A stretch of DNA of 64,000 bases, taken from Oscheius onirici. Its lineage: Eukaryota; Nematoda; Chromadorea; Rhabditida; Rhabditidae. The position numbers and the translations under genes are program-made. Below, one piece after another: positions 34,086 to 45,130 of this stretch; position 1 is the stretch's first letter; every line of letters starts with the position of its first letter. Where the stretch lies: assembly GCA_932521025.1 (NCBI GenBank), contig OW051473.1, forward strand, positions 10,726,001-10,790,000, in the 5' to 3' direction. Below the pieces are notes generated by a model that saw nothing but the letters and a program-made list of their open reading frames with translations, had not been told where the DNA came from and made no database searches.

Positions 34086-35727
34086 GTCTGCAGCGTCAGC
34101 AATCCAGCCAGAATGCGTCGTTTCCTGGACTCTCTTCCTCCCTTTTCTGTTTCCTTGTGCTTTTGCTCGCTATATCCGCGTGTATGGGCAGGAAACGCTT
34201 GCCTTCGAGGGTGGCTCTCTCTCTTCATGCAAAATGACGCACACGGCTTGTTTCTTCGTAGTCGACGTGTTTGTTCTGCGCTTACTATAGGATTTCACGC
34301 GGTAATTCCAGTCGCCTCGACGTGTGTCCTCCCCATACCTTGTCGTCACAAGGATGGATTGTTTTCTTCTGAACAGGGCTCCTGTTTCTTATTTTGTGGC
34401 ATAGATCTTATCAGTGGCTGACCTCTTCTTCATTATCTTACACGTCCTTATGCTCTTTCCTCTGCATCACTCCTTTCTTCGAGAGTACATGCGTCAGGGG
34501 AATTAACAGAAGCACGGGCGGGATCAACTAATCCATGGATGGAGTCAGTTCTTATTGTTTTTTTTTCGTAGAATCTTCGCCGATTGTCGTAGACAAAAAC
34601 TTGAGGGCCTCCTCCCTAGATCTTCATGTGCATATTTCATGTGATCCTGGAGTCAAAAACAAGTCATCCCTGAGAGCACTTTCCAATTAGCGTTGCCATA
34701 ACATTCTATAGTTTCAGGTTTTTGCAATATCTCTGAGAGGCTCACTCCCTCGAGGCTTATCTATTTCTGTTTGGCCTAAGTGTGTACGTGCTCCTAAGAT
34801 TAGCTTAATTCGTCTTGACAATCGGGCAAAAAACATAGGGCTGTAAACTCTCAAGTTCTCTCTCTCTCTCAATTGAGGCAATCAGACGTCGGGGTATAAG
34901 TGTCCTTTGATGGGGAACTTGACAGACAGAACTCCGTCTCTCTCTCTCTGTCTCCTTCCTTTTCTGTACTAGGAAAAGCCTTAATCGCTTGAGCAGTCAA
35001 GTGTAATATCTGCGCGCCCTTCATTGGCTATACTCCTAATGAGCAGATTCCATCAGAGCTCACGCACGCAGTCGTCTGTTGTCCCATATCCTGTCATGCC
35101 GGGACGGTAATAGGTCTTTTCCTTGTTTTTCTCCTTTCTTCCCGTCAAAAGAGAGCATTGTATGGCGCTTAATCAGCAAGATTAATGAACCTCGGCCAGC
35201 TGGAGACCAGAAGTGGAATTTTCCTGTCGCCTGTGCGCACCGCACGCAGCAATTCACAGTTGACCTCGCGCGTAGCCATCTGTCGCAGCAGACCCTTATG
35301 AGATTTGCCCGCCATTTTCCCACAGAAATTGACATTCTCTCTGGCCTGCACTCTGCACAAACAGCCATTTATCTCCTCTTTGCTTGTTTACAACCAAATG
35401 TGTCACTCCCTCTCTCTTTTTTGCGGACAAAACATCCGACAATCGGACCAAACTTTGCTTCTTTAGACTCATTTTTTATACAATCTTAAAAAGGTTTTCC
35501 CGTATGAAAAATCACGCGCAGTACCATGCGCGCTATAACCACAATCCTCTAGCAGTCCTTTAAATATCCCCTCACCTCCGCTGAAGCCACGCCGAGAATG
35601 CCATATTTGAAATCGAACCTATGACTGTTAAGAGTAAGTAATGAACATATTTTTAATGGAAATTTTACGCTTTTCTTAATATCCTTTAGAAAATTTCAGT
35701 TTTCAGTTTTTAAACTGGAGCAGCCAA

Positions 35728-38700
35728 ATGGCTCAGACTGAAATGGATAGCGTCTCCATAGATTCTCGTGATTTGGAAAACGCTCTTTTGGCTTCGAAGG
35801 AAAAGGCCATGCAGCTTACATCTCAGGCTCTGGACGACGACGGCGTATATGGTGAACTCATTTTGTTAGGGTAAGTGGCATTAAAGTTCATATCCAGCTG
35901 TACTTTCCAGGTATAACGGACTCCAAGACACTAAAAGCGGCTCGTCGCATCATATGAAACGGCACCGGACCAAAATGACTCTTTTGCAGCGATCAGTTGG
36001 AAACGGGATCAAAAAAGGCTCAGTCTCACAGCTTAATGTTGACGCCAAAGATGCGCCTGTAAGTTTCTAAGCCGATTTTGAGCTTTCGATATTTTTAGGC
36101 CGTTCAAGATGCGACAAAACACGTAGTTTCGTACTCTTATGGCAAAAAACAGACGGTCCTGGTAGAGTTTGTTGCCGATGTGAGCAAGGACATGTTCCAG
36201 GTATGGGAATTTAAACGGGACTTAGTCTTACACTGGTCTGCGCGTCTAATTCGAAAACTAGAGTGAAACTCCTTTAAAAGCTAACGTAAGAAACAGCCTA
36301 CAAAAAAAACTGTAAAAAATCTTTAAGCAAATTTCGCGTAACGATAATTCTAGCTGAACGGATACACTGCATACTCGCCGAGAAGTAGCAACATGTCTTT
36401 CGATTTTCCCGCCACTTTTGAACCCATAACAATTTCCTTGAAGTTACCCGGACACTAGCTATAAAGATTTTTGTCTTCTTAAAAATTCAATTTCAGATTG
36501 GCCGCTCATCCGAAGATCAAATAGATTTTACTATTGTTGACACTTGGCTAGCTTCAAATACACAAAATGTTTCCAGTCCAGGTTTGTGAACCATTAACGC
36601 AGTTGGAAAATTGTAATTTTAGTCAAAAATCATTCAAATCAAGCCATGCGAGCTGGAGAAAGACCGATTTCTTCGACAATAAGTCGGTAAGATGAAAATT
36701 TTGAATTTTTCTCATCCTTTTTGTTCAAGGTACGCCTGCCGATTGATAGTTGACCGTGAGAACTCTAACAAGGCCTTTGTTTACGCTGCCGGCTTCGATT
36801 CCCACAGAAACATCTTCCTGGGAGTGAGTTTGATCTCAAAAAATTGTACATTTTAATATTTCAGGAGAAGGCAACAAAATGGACGAAAAAAAATAGCGAA
36901 ATTGATGGCCTTACAACAAATGGAGTTCTTCTACTTCATCCCAATAGGAACAGTGAAGATTCGGAGGATATAATCACTCCGTATATGTGGAGAGAGGTGT
37001 CAGTAGACGGAGACATCTACACTCTTCGAGAGACGAGAAGTAGCAACACGAGGGGAGACCACGTTTTGGAGGAAACTAACATGCTACAGGTTACTTTTAG
37101 TTTTTTAAACTTTTACTGTCTTCAACCCATTTGGAGGGGGTTACTATTTGGACATCTTACCACTGCACCACGCTTCCAGGCGTTCTTAAGAGTTTAGATA
37201 AGTTATAAACACAGAGTTATTACACAGGACACAGCTAGATTTGCTTTGAAAACAAGGGGGTTCTTTTCCAAAGGGAGTTAAAAGAACGGATGGCTTAGTG
37301 ATAAGATGCCAAAATCTTAAACTCAATCTTGGTCCAGCCATGGATTCCATCCTGTCTGAGGTCGCTACGATGGTAGAGCTTGTTGTCATGTAAAGGCGTT
37401 TGTAAAAAAGGGCTCCTTTGAAATGATCACTTCCAACAACCTGGCACTTCAGGAAGCACTTTTAATGCATCATTTAATGGCAGCATAACAGAAAGCCTGA
37501 GATATAGAATCTTGTAGTCTAGGCTTGATTGTCTGTCGTTGAGAAGTAAAACTTTACATTTACATGTAAAGAACTATCCAAACCTTCAGCTTACTTAAAC
37601 TTTCTGTTTAGGATGGAACCCTGATAGATCTTTGCGGAGCAACTCTTCTCTGGAGGACAGCCGACGGTCTGGCCAAGTCTCCAACATTACTAGAACTCGA
37701 GATGGCTCTGGATCGTTTAAACGCAGGAAAACCGCAATGTCCCGTCAATTTGAACACGTTAATTATCCCTAAGAAGAAGAGTTCTAAAGGAGTCAGCTCA
37801 CGGCAACCTTACGTAAGATTTTTTTCCCTACGCTTTAAGAAATCTTACTGTAGGTGTATCTCCGATGCGGCCACGTCCAAGGAAAGCATCACTGGGGCTA
37901 TCAGAACTCAGCAAACGGACAAACTATTTGTAAATGTCCCATCTGTCTAGCCGAGAGTGAGAGAATACTACAGGTTAGGGACTTTTGAAGGACTTTAGAA
38001 ATCGTCATTTTCAGCTGACAATGGGCATGGAATCTGCATTCCATCTGGATTCTGGTGATTTGGACCATGCTTTCAATCCCTGTGGTCATGTGGCAAGCTA
38101 CAACACTGTTAGGTTAGTTGTTAAACTATCAATCGGAACTTTAAAAAGCACTTGTCTTTTTTCCAACCGGTAGCAATACGAACTCGATGAGTAACTATCT
38201 ACAATCTTTGATGTCACTACTTAAAGCGACAGTATACCGCTGGGCAGTCTATGTTAGTGGCCATTATCTAAAGGGATATGCCCGGCCACAGCCTTTGTCA
38301 CATTGCGCAGGCGGTTAGACTGCGGAGCAAAACCAGTGACAACAAACTTTTGTGTTTCAGTGAAGAGTTTTGCTAACCCCTAAGTTTGGCAGAAATCTGT
38401 AACGTCCGAAAGGAGCTGGCTAGGGCGGGCCGATAGCTAGTGGTAGAGCAGTTGAGTTGCAAAGACACAGGTCCTGGGTTCGAGTCCCAGTTTGCCCAAT
38501 AGTTTTTTTCCTTTACCTCTGTGTCGAGTACGTTAGAAATCATTGTTTTTGGGACATCAGACTTGTCAGTTAGTTTATTCAACTGGGGTAGCTGTTCACT
38601 CTCGCTTTAAGCCTACTATTTCCATTGACTTTAACAGTGCTCGAAACGTAGAGCCAAACTGATAAAAATCTCGCAACAGTAGCTTGAATGTCTTAAAACT

Positions 38701-38987
38701 TTCCCATATCTGCTGATTTGCACGGACCCGGAGACCTTTGATTGTATAACCTTTAAAGTGCCCTGAGAACATGTCAACAGAGATTCAGTTACATAAGATT
38801 CTTTGACTTTTGGGGACAATCTCCAGAACATACGTACTAATTGTATTCTTTCAGGTACTGGTCTCGGATACCTCTGCCCCACGGCACCAACAGTTTCCAT
38901 CCCGTCTGTCCATTCTGCACCACTCTTCTGGCTACAGAAAAACCATTTGTAAAACTTATATTCCAAGATCATCTCTTCGAAGACTGA
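35728..38987 (+). CDS. Pellino E3 ubiquitin ligase
   Basis: Pellino proteins bind phosphorylated IRAK-type kinases through a FHA-like core and ubiquitinate targets with a C-terminal RING-like domain. Exons: 35728-35870, 35911-36058, 36099-36200, 36497-36581, 36623-36686, 36730-36823, 36865-37089, 37612-37812, 37854-37973, 38015-38112 and 38855-38987 (TGA at 38985-38987), all in phase and about 430 residues. Matching segments are GELILLGYNGLQDTKSGS, DMFQIGRSSEDQIDF, YAAGFDSHRNIFLGEKATKW, ITPYMWREVSVDGDIYTLRE, GTLIDLCGATLLWRTADGL, YLRCGHVQGKHHWGY, CKCPICL, FNPCGHVAS and HPVCPFC. The zinc-binding Cys/His residues of the RING-like part are all present. The ATG follows a TTTCAG site. The 742-bp last intron carries a tRNA relic. 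Confidence 0.95.
38423..38497 (+). repeat. tRNA-Cys-like relic in Pellino intron
   Basis: A 75-bp stretch forms a 7-bp acceptor stem (gggcggg/tttgccc, with G-U pairs), a good T arm (ctgggttcgagtcccag) and a D-arm-like loop. The anticodon arm (ttgcaaa, GCA) cannot pair properly and the D arm lacks a base. It is read as a degraded tRNA or SINE, not a functional tRNA. Confidence 0.55.
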
Positions 38988-39179
38988 TTTCTGTACTTTT
39001 CTTCAGCTCAACGATCTCACAAACCCCTTTCGTGTCTTGCAATGTATACATCTGTACATTAGTCTGTAAAGCCTCTTCTTGATCTCTGGTTCCCTTCTGT
39101 GTTATTCTACTATCATTCCATAATATTCTTGTACACTTTTTGTCAACAATTGTCTTGGAATACATGACTGTGATAGCTT

Positions 39180-40575
39180 TTTGTAATTAAGTTCTCGTCT
39201 GGATTTTTTGAGTTTCCAACGGAAGTCGGATGAAAGCAGTCAGCTGAAATGTTATGAACAGTGTGCAATTTTTGTGGCATTAGAACTGAAAACGAAGTTG
39301 GGTTAAACAATAGTTTTGGGCCGAATATAGAATAAAGGTGAAGCAAATGATCGTCCGTTTTTATCCTCGGCACGAGCAAAGGAAAAAGGTCGACACGGCG
39401 CACCGGGATGACCTGGGGCTCATATGCCTCCCTGATGTAGATGCTCCTACGAAAAAACTCTCTTGGTTGAATTAGTATTAAAGCTTTTAATTGTTTTAGT
39501 CCTGTTCTCCTGGTCAGCCACGAATGTCCAACTTCAAAACTCGCAGTCGCTCAGAGGAAAATGAAACGGTCTATGCTAGGAATTACATTGCTCGATAGAA
39601 GGAGAAACGATTGGATAAAGCATCGGATCAAACTGGCGCATGTACTGGATATGGTAAAATTGAGGAAATTGGCCTGGGAGATTGCCAAAATGAGCACTGA
39701 CCGGTGGCCGAAGAAGATCTGCGCATGGCGGCGATATGATCATAAAAAAACAGGGGACGCCCAGGAGCACGATAGATAGTGTAGCACAATAGTTGAGATG
39801 ACAACGTGACGGCAGCTGAGTATCTTCGCTCCAAGTAAACTCATTGAAATAATGCGAATAACTCAAATAAATCAAATGAGTCCTGTTCTCTGGAGTGAGG
39901 TTAAAACGACATAATACTGTAGTGTCCACGTGTATTCAGAAGGAAGAGAATTACAGTTGTCGAACAGTCAAAGCACAAAACACATTCCGACGCAATCTCA
40001 TTTTTACGGCTGATTCTACAGAATACTAATTCGTTCAGCCAGACAGCTCAGACAGTCTCATTAGTACTTCGGATCTGAGAATAATACCTTTATAGGAGAT
40101 GCCTGAAAGCTCGTTTTGCTTTCCGATGGATGTCGGAGACAAGCAGTCAGCTGAAATGTTATGAACAAGGTGCGATTTTTGTGCAGAAGTGAAAAAAGGT
40201 CGGTGGGTTGAACAACAGCACCGGGTTGACCCGTTGCTCATATTGTTCTCTGAAAAATTTTCAAACGGAATGAAGGTCCGGGTATCCCTGATGTAGATGC
40301 TCCGGCGCAAAACCTATCTCGGCTAAATGCATCTCATTCCCAAGTTTTTCATTGTTTTAGTCCTCTTCTCTGGAATCATGTAGAAAAAACATAATACTGT
40401 AGTTTCAACGAAATTCAGAAGAAGAACGGACAATCAAAACACAAAACACATTTCGACGTTTCTCATTTTTATTTCTACAGAATACTAATTCTGGTCGCCA
40501 GACAGACAGTCTCATTAGTATTTCGGATCTCAAAAAAATCTTTATAGGACATGACTGAAAACTCACTTTTGCCGT
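39180..40575 (+). repeat. Diverged direct duplication upstream of PLA2-like gene
   Basis: Two modules each occur twice in the same orientation. Module A at about 39210-39520 and 40105-40375 shares gcagtcagctgaaatgttat and tccctgatgtagatgctcc. Module B at about 39875-40100 and 40365-40565 shares cataatactgtagt, acagaatactaattc and gacagtctcattagta. Identity looks like 70-85 percent. No coding capacity is evident, so the stretch 38988-40629 is otherwise empty. Confidence 0.7.
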
Positions 40576-40629
40576 TTTCACTCCTCATTCTCTTTACTTT
40601 TTCTTCTCAAACAATAGTCGTTTTCAGGT

Positions 40630-40859
40630 ATGAACGGGAAAACTCTTGTCGTCCTGCTGATTGTCATTGATCTGGCTGCCGGAGGAAAGTGGCACTGTGG
40701 TCCTTCGAGCAAGCATTGGACTGAAGTGGTTTCTGAAGCGGCCATCCGGAGCGCATGCCCCAGTCGTGCTGACGGCTTCAACGAAGCATGCCTGAAGCAC
40801 GATGAGTGCTTCGCCACCATAAAAACCAGACCTGCTACAGGAAATTCAACTTTTCTCTA
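40630..40859 (+). CDS. Secreted phospholipase A2-like protein, frameshifted or partial
   Basis: The ATG two bases after a GTTTTCAG acceptor site encodes a signal peptide (MNGKTLVVLLIVIDLAAGG), then WHCGPSSKHW and CPSRADGFNEACLKHDECF. The C..HDEC(F/Y) motif is the active-site His-Asp of the secreted PLA2-like fold. After FAT the frame runs to a stop at 40857-40859. The +1 frame continues HKNQTCYRKFNF, which supplies the expected next Cys, so a one-base loss near 40817-40822 is likely (error or mutation). Downstream exons were not found and the family C-terminus is missing. Catalytic activity cannot be judged; worm relatives of this type are often non-enzymatic. Confidence 0.6.
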
Positions 40860-41273
40860 ATTTTTTTTTCAAACTTTGTAATGTTAGAGGAGATAACTAG
40901 CTACAAAATTGCAGAACATCACAAAACTGGAAAGTGTACTTATACTAGAAAGTTGAGGTTTCTTCCCGAAGGCTTCTACCCCTTGCACAATTTTCGATCA
41001 AAATACGTAGATTTTTGTATGACAAAGGTTTTGGTTTCTGGCCCCTTGTCCCGATATCTATCAAAAGAGTGCAAATCACGCAGTGTGAAAAACGTGACCA
41101 GCTTTCTAGACTTGCGCGTTCCAGCAAAAATAGGTCTTCCTCTCTCCTATTGTTTACGCTCTCCGGACAATCTTGGGCTGTTTTGCTACGAAAACAACCC
41201 CTTTTACTGTGTTTCCCTCAAAATTGTCAAAGAAAACCGACTAGGAAACTTTAGGATCTTCATATGAACAGAA

Positions 41274-44200
41274 ATGTTTCGTAAAGTGCTGGAATGTATC
41301 GTTTCGCGAAATTTTCAAGTATTTTTCATTTTTTGGTCTTATTTAAGTCGTGTTAAGATTGCGGGAACTAGCCGGAGCTCCTACTCTTGGAGATTCTATG
41401 AACGGACGAAAAATTTCAGCTGGAGATGTAGGTACTCCCGTACCGGGTAAGTGATGCAATTATTATTTTTGCAAACTTAAATTTTCAGCTCCCGAAAATC
41501 GTATGAACCAAAGCTTCTCTTCGCCCTAGCCGCGTCGTTTTCTTTCAAGGATTTCGGAATTTCGGACGAGAGGTTCAAAAAAGCAGAAAAAGCTGTCGAT
41601 GAATTTGGTAAAATCTAAAATCTTAATATTTTTTCGTTTTCAATGACTTTTTAGACGCCAGAGATGATGAACAGCGAGGCTGGGAAGTTCTTAGGGAAGA
41701 AAAGGATTTCAGAGCTCTTAGAAGGTACCTTTTTGTGTTATTTTTTGTTTTAGATCCAGAGCAAAATTCTCGCTAAAAAAATCCATCTTATTACAAAGCT
41801 AACGACGCCGAAAGTTTTTTCGAACTTTTTACCCCCCCCCCCCAAAAGAACATAAAAATGCGATTATGACCACGTCCATTTTTCGAACTAATGACGTTTT
41901 CGATGTTTTTGAGTCCCCTTTTCATTTCGCCGTCTGAAGCAATAGTGAACAGGTTGTGTCCTGTCAAGACAGGTCAGCTCTGAAGTTAGATGAAGCAAAG
42001 TTTGGCACTTTTAGGGGTTAACTGCATAGCGACATACGCCTTATACAAAACCGCATCCCCGCCTTTTGGATGACAGTTCAAAAATGTTAAATCTTTTGTA
42101 AAACTCGGGCAGACAACACACCCAGCTCAACTTTTATGCTTCTTTTACATTTTTTGAGTATTTATCGAATTTTCAGCGGAAAACAACCCTAGAACGTGAA
42201 ACAGTGAGAAAAAAACTTGGTATTTTCGTAAAACAACTCGTCGGATCAAAACTATACAAAAATCTGGATTTGTGAAAAAGCCTCAAATCCACGTCTTTCC
42301 TCAGTGAACCAGACCTCTTATCTTTAAGAATCAGAGATATTTTAATGTTCAGACCAAATGACTAAAATTAAGAAGAGTCGTGTTGCACCAGAGCTTATTT
42401 CATTGAACTCCGATGTAATCTCCTGAAACTTTATATTCAGAAAGTTTTGATCTAAAATGTGTCCTGGATATGAGGCCAGCTTCGTCACAGTCACTCGACT
42501 AAAATGTGGACTAGAAAACTTCAAAACTTTCTTTGGTGTTCGTCTGAGTTCTCTAATTGAAACAAGATAACTTCAGTAGTGGACTTCGGGATAAGCCAAA
42601 CATAGTGCAAAAGTCAACTGGTCTTTGAAAATTCTCTAGATCTTAAAGATAAGAGGTCTGGTTCACTGAGGAAAGACGTCGATTTAACCTTTGTGGGCAA
42701 TATTGTTTACTTTTTGTCCGGTCTCCTTAAAACACAGGGCAGCGTTCACTTTTTGTTGAGTTCATACGTTCCATTTTTATTGTTTCATTCGTTCCATTTT
42801 TATTGTTCACTTTTTGTCCGGTCTCCTAAAAGAAAACACAGGGTAAAGACAAATCCCTCTTTGTCTAAAGAATCCACTTTTTCACAAATCCAGATTGTTC
42901 ACTTTTTGTCAAAATTCATGGAATTTACGAATAGTGGTCCCATCTACAAAAAGTGTTAACCATCGTTTTCTGCACGGTCCGATTCTTTTTCGCACCGACC
43001 CCAGATCGAGACCAGACCGGTCAGAACTTAGCCGAGTCGAGCTGCTCCAAGAAAGGATCGGGTATCTCCCACTACCTTTCGAATTTTACAGAGCCAGAAT
43101 ATAAGCAGAAAACTACCATACTCTCTCGTTTCTAAAAATATCGGACATTGCGCCATGAACAAGGAGTAAACTCAGAATAACTGCCTTGCGCCTTTGCATA
43201 ATGGCGGGGAACGGTCGAATACGATCACAAAAAGTGGAGTGGCGACCCTTAGCAATACACCAACTTTTTCGATAAAAAAATTTCTGTCCAAAAATGCAGG
43301 GCGTAGAGGTGTGATCCGGGTCGAAAATCAAAATTCTAAAAGATACCTGTCCTGAGATAGAGTTAGTAATACCTCTATCCAAAATTTCAGAGAAAAATTC
43401 GCAAAAATGAGCCCGCAAATCGTCCACAATCGCAGACCGCGGACGTTTTGGAAAACTAGAACTTTGTCTAACTTTTAATTTTTCGAACTACCGACTTGAA
43501 AATAAGGCTCTAGGGGTAACTTTTTATGCTGAATCCGATATTTCACGCTATAGGGTTGTTTTATGCATAGAATTCGATAAAGATACTCAAAGAATGTAAA
43601 AAATGCATGGAAAATTTGGTAATAACACTAAACCTTCGGTGTGAAAAAAATAGCTTTGTCATCTCCAGAAGTACAACCAAACATTTTCAGACGATTAGCC
43701 GGAGACCGCGAGCTCTACGAGTACAAATGTGCCGGGACCTACTGGGACATTTCCCCTCGCTCCTTCTTAGATGCCCAAAACGACATCAACTATAGAACGG
43801 AATGGGATGGAAACATCATAAGTCTCGAGCTACTGGATGAAAATGAAGAGCACGAGGTTTTCTTTTTACGCAAACATTCAATTTTTTTTCCATTCAGCTC
43901 CTTCGCTGGGTGTCCAAGTTTCCTTACCCTCTTCATGCCAGAGAATACGTGTATGTGAGACGGACGTGGATCTCAGATGACAAGAAAGTTGTCGTAATAG
44001 AAAGTGAAGTTGTTCCAGAGGAGGTATGTTTTTTGCCATATATTTTTCATTTCCCCGTAAATCGAGTGCTACAAAAAAATCTGCGAGGCAAGGAGCACCA
44101 GTCCTGCCACGAACTTTATTCCAGTATTAGGAATTTTTTGGTGTTGCGCACTCATTTGTTTTTTCCAAAACCATGCTTTTATTCAACATGAAAATCAGCA

Positions 44201-45130
44201 GACGATAAAATTAATGGGAAAGTGATAGAATATACGCTTTGCTTTTCTAGGGCAGGTTTCTGCGCTGAACAGATTAAACACGCCATGAAAACGATAAAAT
44301 GAGTGTAATACATCGAAAAATGCCAAAATACTTTTTTGAGACAAGGTCGTGGCGGGATCCATTGCACTTAATTACGGGACCTGTGCACTCGGTCTCGCAG
44401 CGTCTTCGCCTCTTTATTCAAGCTTTACACGTCCTTTATGAGTCTTAAACGTTCTGAAATCAAGTTTATGTTTACGCTTTAAGGTCGTGCCATCATCTCC
44501 GAAGACCAAAAACGTTCGGGTTAGTACCTATACTTCCCGAATGGCTATTCGGTCACATGATGACTGGAATGAACACGGTGTCGGTGAGTTCACTCAAAGT
44601 GTCTTCATACTAAAACTTTAAGACTACATTCTGACCTATTCGGACAATCCAGAGGCCAACATCCCTCGCTACATTTACAACTGGATGGTGAACCAAGGCG
44701 GTCCGTACTTTCTTAAGCAGGTGAGCTTTGATCCTTATCAATTACCTGAATTCTGGTGCTCCAGACAAAAAAGAGCCCGTTAAAAACAGACAAACCAAGT
44801 TTATTGCGTAGTTAACTCAATGACTCGTTGTTTTGATCAAATTTGTCTTTCCAGGTCCACAAGGCAGCGCTGGAAATTGAAAAGTCGGGAAAAGAAATCA
44901 GATCCGTCTTGGAGAGGCTCTGTCCTTCAAAAATTGACGAGACGAGACTTCAAGTGCCGGAAGTTAGCGATGAAGTGGAGGAGGTAATGGAAGAGGAGGA
45001 GCTGGACGAGAATGACGAAAAGAAGGAGGAAGGAGTCGTTGACAAAATACAGATGATTATGCCGGGACTGCGAAACATCAAGTCGAAAACGTTCCAAAAC
45101 TCTGTGCCTGAATCTAGTCTCCTGTCATAA
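41274..45130 (+). CDS. STARD7-like START-domain lipid transfer protein
   Basis: STARD7 carries phosphatidylcholine to mitochondria. Exons: 41274-41446, 41489-41607, 41655-41724, 43691-43856, 43898-44023, 44484-44583, 44623-44720 and 44855-45130 (TAA), in phase, about 375 residues. The N-terminus MFRKVLECIVSRNFQ is basic and hydrophobic like a mitochondrial presequence. Then come the family block EQRGWEVLREEKDFRALR and the START domain: YKCAGTYWDISPRSFLDAQ, LRWVSKFPYPLHAREYVYVR, SRMAIRSHDDWNEHGVDYIL, TYSDNPEANIPRYIYNWMVN. The C-terminus has an acidic tail (VMEEEELDENDEKKEE) not expected in vertebrate STARD7. The 1966-bp intron 41725-43690 is filled by inverted repeats. Confidence 0.9.
42292..42678. 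mobile_element. MITE-like inverted repeat pair in STARD7 intron
   Basis: 42292-42329 and 42641-42678 are perfect 38-bp inverted repeats (first arm begins cgtctttcctcagtgaacc). The 311-bp centre is non-coding. Outer ends and target duplication were not resolved, so the true element may be longer. Confidence 0.6.
43080..43590. mobile_element. Dispersed ~500-bp repeat, copy 1
   Basis: It reads as the reverse complement of 53820-54390. Shared landmarks are the tgcagggcgtag(a/g)gg(t/g) stretch, the gcgacccttagcaatacac/gtgtattgct stretch, the gctgaatccgat/atcggattcagc stretch and gcagaaaacta.cat. It lies in the large STARD7 intron. Non-coding. Confidence 0.7.

Larger units (their letters stand above)
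31025..35727. other. Intergenic, 4.7 kb without a supported gene
   Basis: No convincing exon on either strand. The stretch holds several copies of the GCCACAACGACG element (about 31602-31683, 32188-32330, 33921-34085). It also holds a hairpin at about 33144-33187 (actgcggaag...cttccgcagt), a CT-rich run at 34858-34870 and another at 34938-34954. The 5' end of the Pellino gene lies at its right edge. Confidence 0.4.

Noticed and set aside
34062-34421. 119-codon plus-strand open frame
   Set aside because: Begins within the decayed GTCTAACTG repeat cluster; Cys/Leu/Ser-rich with no motif; likely chance.
35079-35489. Overlapping long open frames on both strands
   Set aside because: GC-richer spacer upstream of Pellino; both strands are open, neither shows a family signature.
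38423-38497. Functional tRNA-Cys gene
   Set aside because: The anticodon stem does not pair and the D arm is short by one base; kept only as a tRNA-like relic.
40806-41267. 153-codon plus-strand frame after the PLA2-like start
   Set aside because: Only its first dozen residues continue the PLA2-like protein; the rest does not resemble the family and is probably intron or 3' untranslated sequence.
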